Source: Bacteroidales bacterium UBA5621 (lineage in GTDB: Bacteria > Bacteroidota > Bacteroidia > Bacteroidales > VadinHA17). From it: a stretch of DNA of 9,211 nucleotides. Numbering within the stretch: the stretch's first letter is position 1; each line of letters opens with the position of its first letter. Shown piece by piece: positions 5,932 to 9,211 of this stretch. The notes under the pieces are model-generated. The model searched no databases. It was not told where the DNA came from and worked only from the letters and a program-made list of their open reading frames with translations. The DNA lies in contig DIKJ01000023.1 in assembly GCA_002424525.1 (NCBI GenBank), positions 1 to 9,211 of the forward strand, read 5' to 3'. The position numbers and the translations under genes were made by a program.

Positions 5932-8900
5932 TTACAGTCCGAATGAAATTCCGAAGAGGAACTGCTGTCTTGTCGGCCAGGCGCCTGAATCGACTCCCAT
6001 GTTGATACCTCCGGTTGAGATCTCGGGATCGAGACCCGAATACTTGGTGAGCGTGAAGAGGTTGGATCCCTGGAAGTAAAACTGCAGGCTGCTGAGCCTG
6101 TTTTTCAGGAGCCTGTTGAGATCGTAGCCTATTCTCAGACTCTTCATACGCAGGAAGGAAGCATCTTCTACGAAGAATGTTGAAGGTTCCTGGTGGGGAG
6201 TGTCGTTATCATAAATGATCGGCATAGTTGGAACAACGCCGGCCGGAAGATAGTCGCTTCCCCATGATTCATAGAGTCTCCTCTTGCTTTTTCCTGATTC
6301 GAACTGGGTAAAGTCAATAAACCTGCTCACGTAGTTAATCATATCATTACCAACCGATGCATAGAGGGTTGTTGAAACGCTGAATCCCTTGTAATCGAGG
6401 CTCAGACTCAGACCTGCAGTGAAATCCGGATGTGGTGATCCGATGTATGTACGGTCAGCAGCATCGATCCAGCCATTTCCGTCAACGTCCTTGTATTTAA
6501 AATGTCCGGGCTTGTTGTATGTTCCGCTGGATCCGAAGGCTTTCGGCCATGTATCAACTTCTGCCTGCGTCTGGAAGATACCTTCGACAATGTAGCCGAA
6601 GAACTCGGGAAATGCCCTGCCGGTCTGTGTCCTGGTATATACCTTCTCACGGAATCCGCTTCCCTGGTAGAAGTCTGTTTCCACGTCGGTAAGCTTGGTG
6701 AGCTCATTCTTGTAACGAGACAATACCAGGCCTGCGCTATATCTGAGATCTCCGTTAAGAGCGCTGTTGTTGTAGCCAACCTCCAGGTCGAAGCCGGTAT
6801 TCTTCATAGCACCAATGTTGATGGATGGCCTGCTGGCTGTACCGAGCACAAGAGGGAGCTGTTTCGGATAGAGCATATCCACAGTGTTGCGCTCCCAGAT
6901 GTCGAGACTGAAGGTGAAGTTCCTCAGCAGTGTAGCGTCAACGCCGATGTTGGTTGTCCTGGTTGTCTCCCATTTTACGTCGGGGTTTCCGAATGTTGAC
7001 TGTGAGAATCCCGTGCTGACTGAAGTGTTGCTTCCACTCATGCCATAACTTGCATTAGCTTCGTGGTATGCAAAGTTTGTGTAGGAGTTGTAGTTGCCCA
7101 TACGGTCATTACCAACAACACCATATCCTGCACGGATCTTCAGTTCGTTGAGCCACGATTTGGCTCCGGCCATGAATGCCTCCTCAGTTACCCGCCATCC
7201 CAGAGAGAAGGCCGGGAAAACACCATATTTTGTGTTTCCGAAACGGGATGATCCGTCGCGTCTTACCACTGCCTCCACCATGTACCTGTCGGCAAATGTA
7301 TAGTTAACGCGGCCGAAGAGCGAGAAGAGGCTGTACTGGCTGTATGAGTCGGAGTTGGCGATACTACGCAGACCTGTATTAAGTGACATGTAGTTCACTG
7401 ATGCGATGGGAAATTCAGCCCTGCTTGCAGCAAAATACCATGAATCGGAATTATAAGCCTCCGATCCTGCAATAGCCTTGATATTGTGCTGTCCCATGAT
7501 GAGAGAGTACTCGATCGTGTTTGTCCAGGTCCAGTTCAGAGCCTGAGTGGTATTGACGCCAAAGGAGTCATATGTGCCTCTTTCTGCGGCAGCGACCTCC
7601 ACAAAGTTTATATCCCTGTTACGGTGGCCATACTGGTTGATACCAATAAGGCTCTTAACGGAAAGACCTTTAACAATGTTAAGCTGTACAAAAGCATTAC
7701 CACTCACCGTCATGCGCCTTCCATAGTCGTACTGGTTATTGTCGAGAAGGAAGACAGGGTTCTGGGCGTTACCCATCATAGTGGGCCTTGATCCCGCATA
7801 GGTAGTTCCTGATTCGTCAAATACCGGAATAATCGGTGGAAGCCTGTAGCACCATGATACCATTGATGATTCGGAGTTATCACCCTGGTGTCCGTAATCG
7901 TCATAATATACTATACCGACATTGGTTCCGAGGGTAACCCAGTTTGCAGGCGATGTGCTGATGTTGGCACGTGCACTGTACCTGTCAAAGCCGGTATATT
8001 TGAAAATACCCTCCTCCTGTGTGTAACCAAGCATGAATGCATAAGTGGTATTCTGTGAGCCTCCGGCAATATCAACAGTATATTCCTTGAATGCTGCATT
8101 GCGGGTTGATTCCTTGTACCAGTCTGTGCCCGGTACTGACGCTCTTGTTATAAGATAAGTGTCGGTCCCGTCTCTGACAGCCAGCAGGTTGTCATATCTC
8201 GCCATGTCTGCACGGGTGTCACCCTGTGCTGCTCCGGCCGGGAAAATATAATATGGTATCACCGGCCTTGCTCCGTTGCCGAACTGAGCATGGCTGTAGT
8301 TTGCAACACCGGCATTCTTTGCCTCAAGCCACTTCATATCGGCCCACTCCTGAGTGTTCAGCAGTTCGTAGAATTTACCCGGATGGGTAACACCTTGCCT
8401 TACATTAAAGTTAAGTGATACCTTCTGGTTCTTGCGGCCACCCTTGGTTGTAATAAGAACAACACCGTTGGCTGCCCTTGCACCGTAGATTGACTGCGCT
8501 GCGGCATCCTTAAGAATGGTTATTGACTCAACGTCGTTGGGGGAGTAGGAACCGCCCGGAACGCCATCAACCACATAAAGAGGGCTGGCGTCGTTAATGG
8601 TGGTCATACCGCGGATGCGGATCGTTGCACCTTCACCGGGGGTGTGCTGGTTTAAAATGGTAACGCCAGCCACCTTGCCCTGTATACGCTGTATCGGGTT
8701 GGTTGCGGCGCTTTCAGCTATGGCTGCTGCGCTGACAGTCGATACGGAACCCGTAAGGGTTTTTCTTGCCTGTGTGGAATAACCCACCACAACGATCTCG
8801 TCCAGGGCAGATACGGCTTCAGCGAGGGCGACAGTTATGTTTGTCTGGGCCCCGACAACTACTTCCCGGGTAACATACCCCACGAATGAGAAGGAGAGAA

Positions 8901-9186
8901 CGGAGTTTGCGGAGGCAACAGAGATGGCAAAATTGCCATTTGCATCTGTGATAGCGCCATTAAGGGTTCCTTTTTCAAGGATGTTCACGCCAGGCAGGGC
9001 TTCCCCCGAAGAATCGGTCACCTTTCCTGTGATCCGCAATTGCTGGTCATCGTCTGGTGATGAAACAGGTACTGAAAATGCCTGGATCGTTACCAGAAGC
9101 AAAAGCATGGTTATGAGCTTCATGACAATATTCACTTTTGGAATTCCTGCCATGAATGAAAATACTCGCACGTTTTTTTTATTCAT
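5932..9186 (-). CDS. susC-like: SusC/RagA-family TonB-linked outer-membrane transporter
   Basis: SusC proteins are 22-stranded TonB-dependent barrels that import oligosaccharides or peptides captured with SusD. The 1084-residue product has a long N-terminal lead and a hydrophobic signal core at about 24-37, with cleavage plausible after AFS-38. A carboxypeptidase-regulatory-like domain follows (about 50-124, ITGKVTDSSGEALPGVNI), then the TonB-box region DEIVVVGY (129-136). The plug carries family signatures TIRIRGMTTINDASPLYVVD and ILKDAAAQSIYGARAANG. An EF-hand-like DVDGNGWID (900-908) lies in the late barrel, common in this family. There is no STN domain, so control through a FecR-type anti-sigma partner is unlikely. 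The ATG at 9186 is kept because long basic leads of this kind are usual in SusC; an ATG at 9123 (residue 22) would also leave a signal peptide. The gene leads susC-susD. The C-terminus ends SFGL rather than the common terminal phenylalanine. Confidence 0.97.
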   Translation of the reverse strand: MNKKNVRVFSFMAGIPKVNIVMKLITMLLLLVTIQAFSVPVSSPDDDQQLRITGKVTDSSGEALPGVNILEKGTLNGAITDANGNFAISVASANSVLSFSFVGYVTREVVVGAQTNITVALAEAVSALDEIVVVGYSTQARKTLTGSVSTVSAAAIAESAATNPIQRIQGKVAGVTILNQHTPGEGATIRIRGMTTINDASPLYVVDGVPGGSYSPNDVESITILKDAAAQSIYGARAANGVVLITTKGGRKNQKVSLNFNVRQGVTHPGKFYELLNTQEWADMKWLEAKNAGVANYSHAQFGNGARPVIPYYIFPAGAAQGDTRADMARYDNLLAVRDGTDTYLITRASVPGTDWYKESTRNAAFKEYTVDIAGGSQNTTYAFMLGYTQEEGIFKYTGFDRYSARANISTSPANWVTLGTNVGIVYYDDYGHQGDNSESSMVSWCYRLPPIIPVFDESGTTYAGSRPTMMGNAQNPVFLLDNNQYDYGRRMTVSGNAFVQLNIVKGLSVKSLIGINQYGHRNRDINFVEVAAAERGTYDSFGVNTTQALNWTWTNTIEYSLIMGQHNIKAIAGSEAYNSDSWYFAASRAEFPIASVNYMSLNTGLRSIANSDSYSQYSLFSLFGRVNYTFADRYMVEAVVRRDGSSRFGNTKYGVFPAFSLGWRVTEEAFMAGAKSWLNELKIRAGYGVVGNDRMGNYNSYTNFAYHEANASYGMSGSNTSVSTGFSQSTFGNPDVKWETTRTTNIGVDATLLRNFTFSLDIWERNTVDMLYPKQLPLVLGTASRPSINIGAMKNTGFDLEVGYNNSALNGDLRYSAGLVLSRYKNELTKLTDVETDFYQGSGFREKVYTRTQTGRAFPEFFGYIVEGIFQTQAEVDTWPKAFGSSGTYNKPGHFKYKDVDGNGWIDAADRTYIGSPHPDFTAGLSLSLDYKGFSVSTTLYASVGNDMINYVSRFIDFTQFESGKSKRRLYESWGSDYLPAGVVPTMPIIYDNDTPHQEPSTFFVEDASFLRMKSLRIGYDLNRLLKNRLSSLQFYFQGSNLFTLTKYSGLDPEISTGGINMGVDSGAWPTRQQFLFGISFGL

Positions 9187-9211
9187 AATTTAAGGTTAGT
9201 TAGTTTTATAA
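9187..9211 (-). other. Partial upstream region of susC
   Basis: Only 25 bases upstream of the susC start codon are present. They are AT-rich, include a tandem AACT/AACC repeat when read leftwards, and show neither a Shine-Dalgarno sequence nor a TAnnTTTG element. The operon promoter and any regulator site therefore lie to the right of the window. Confidence 0.5.

Noticed and set aside
6502..6999. Plus-strand open frame of 165 codons
   Set aside because: It is antisense to the barrel part of susC and has no family resemblance; an overlap shadow.
8837..9193. Plus-strand open frame of 118 codons over the susC start
   Set aside because: It is antisense to the susC signal peptide and regulatory-like domain, where the susC reading is certain. 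Its hydrophobic end simply mirrors the signal peptide codons.

Overview
The window looks like chromosomal DNA of a member of the Bacteroidota, probably order Bacteroidales or a close relative. The grounds are a canonical SusC/SusD outer-membrane pair, three lipoprotein signal peptides, almost no Shine-Dalgarno sequences, a TAnnTTTG-type promoter element and AT-rich intergenic DNA. I cannot name a genus. There are no RNA genes, insertion sequences, CRISPR arrays or signs of recent transfer.

Layout. (1) Positions 1-498, minus strand: the 5' part of a lipoprotein gene of unknown function that runs off the left edge. It shows no stop codon in the window and is easy to miss. (2) Positions 499-691: a divergent intergenic region with a good candidate promoter for the rightward genes. 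(3) Positions 692-4041, plus strand: a two-gene operon whose reading frames overlap by 4 bases (GTGA). The first gene encodes a lipoprotein with one CxxCH heme c motif followed by PD40/TolB-type beta-propeller repeats. The second encodes a polytopic membrane protein with a TPR-like C-terminal half, resembling family DUF6057. (4) Positions 4042-4113: a convergent gap with a strong hairpin terminator facing the susCD operon. (5) Positions 4114-9186, minus strand: a susC-susD operon (susC first, 36 bases between the genes), terminated just after susD. The susC promoter lies at or beyond the right edge.

How the genes work together. SusC (TonB-dependent transporter barrel) and SusD (surface lipoprotein lid) should form one outer-membrane uptake complex for an oligosaccharide or other polymer fragment. 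No carbohydrate-active enzyme or regulator is in the window, so the substrate cannot be assigned. The rightward operon is separate: a probable heme-binding, envelope-anchored propeller protein is translationally coupled to an inner-membrane protein. The two look like parts of one envelope module. I recognise both as recurring Bacteroidota families, but I know of no assigned function, and this pair is the best candidate here for undescribed biology. The rest of the window is ordinary for the phylum.
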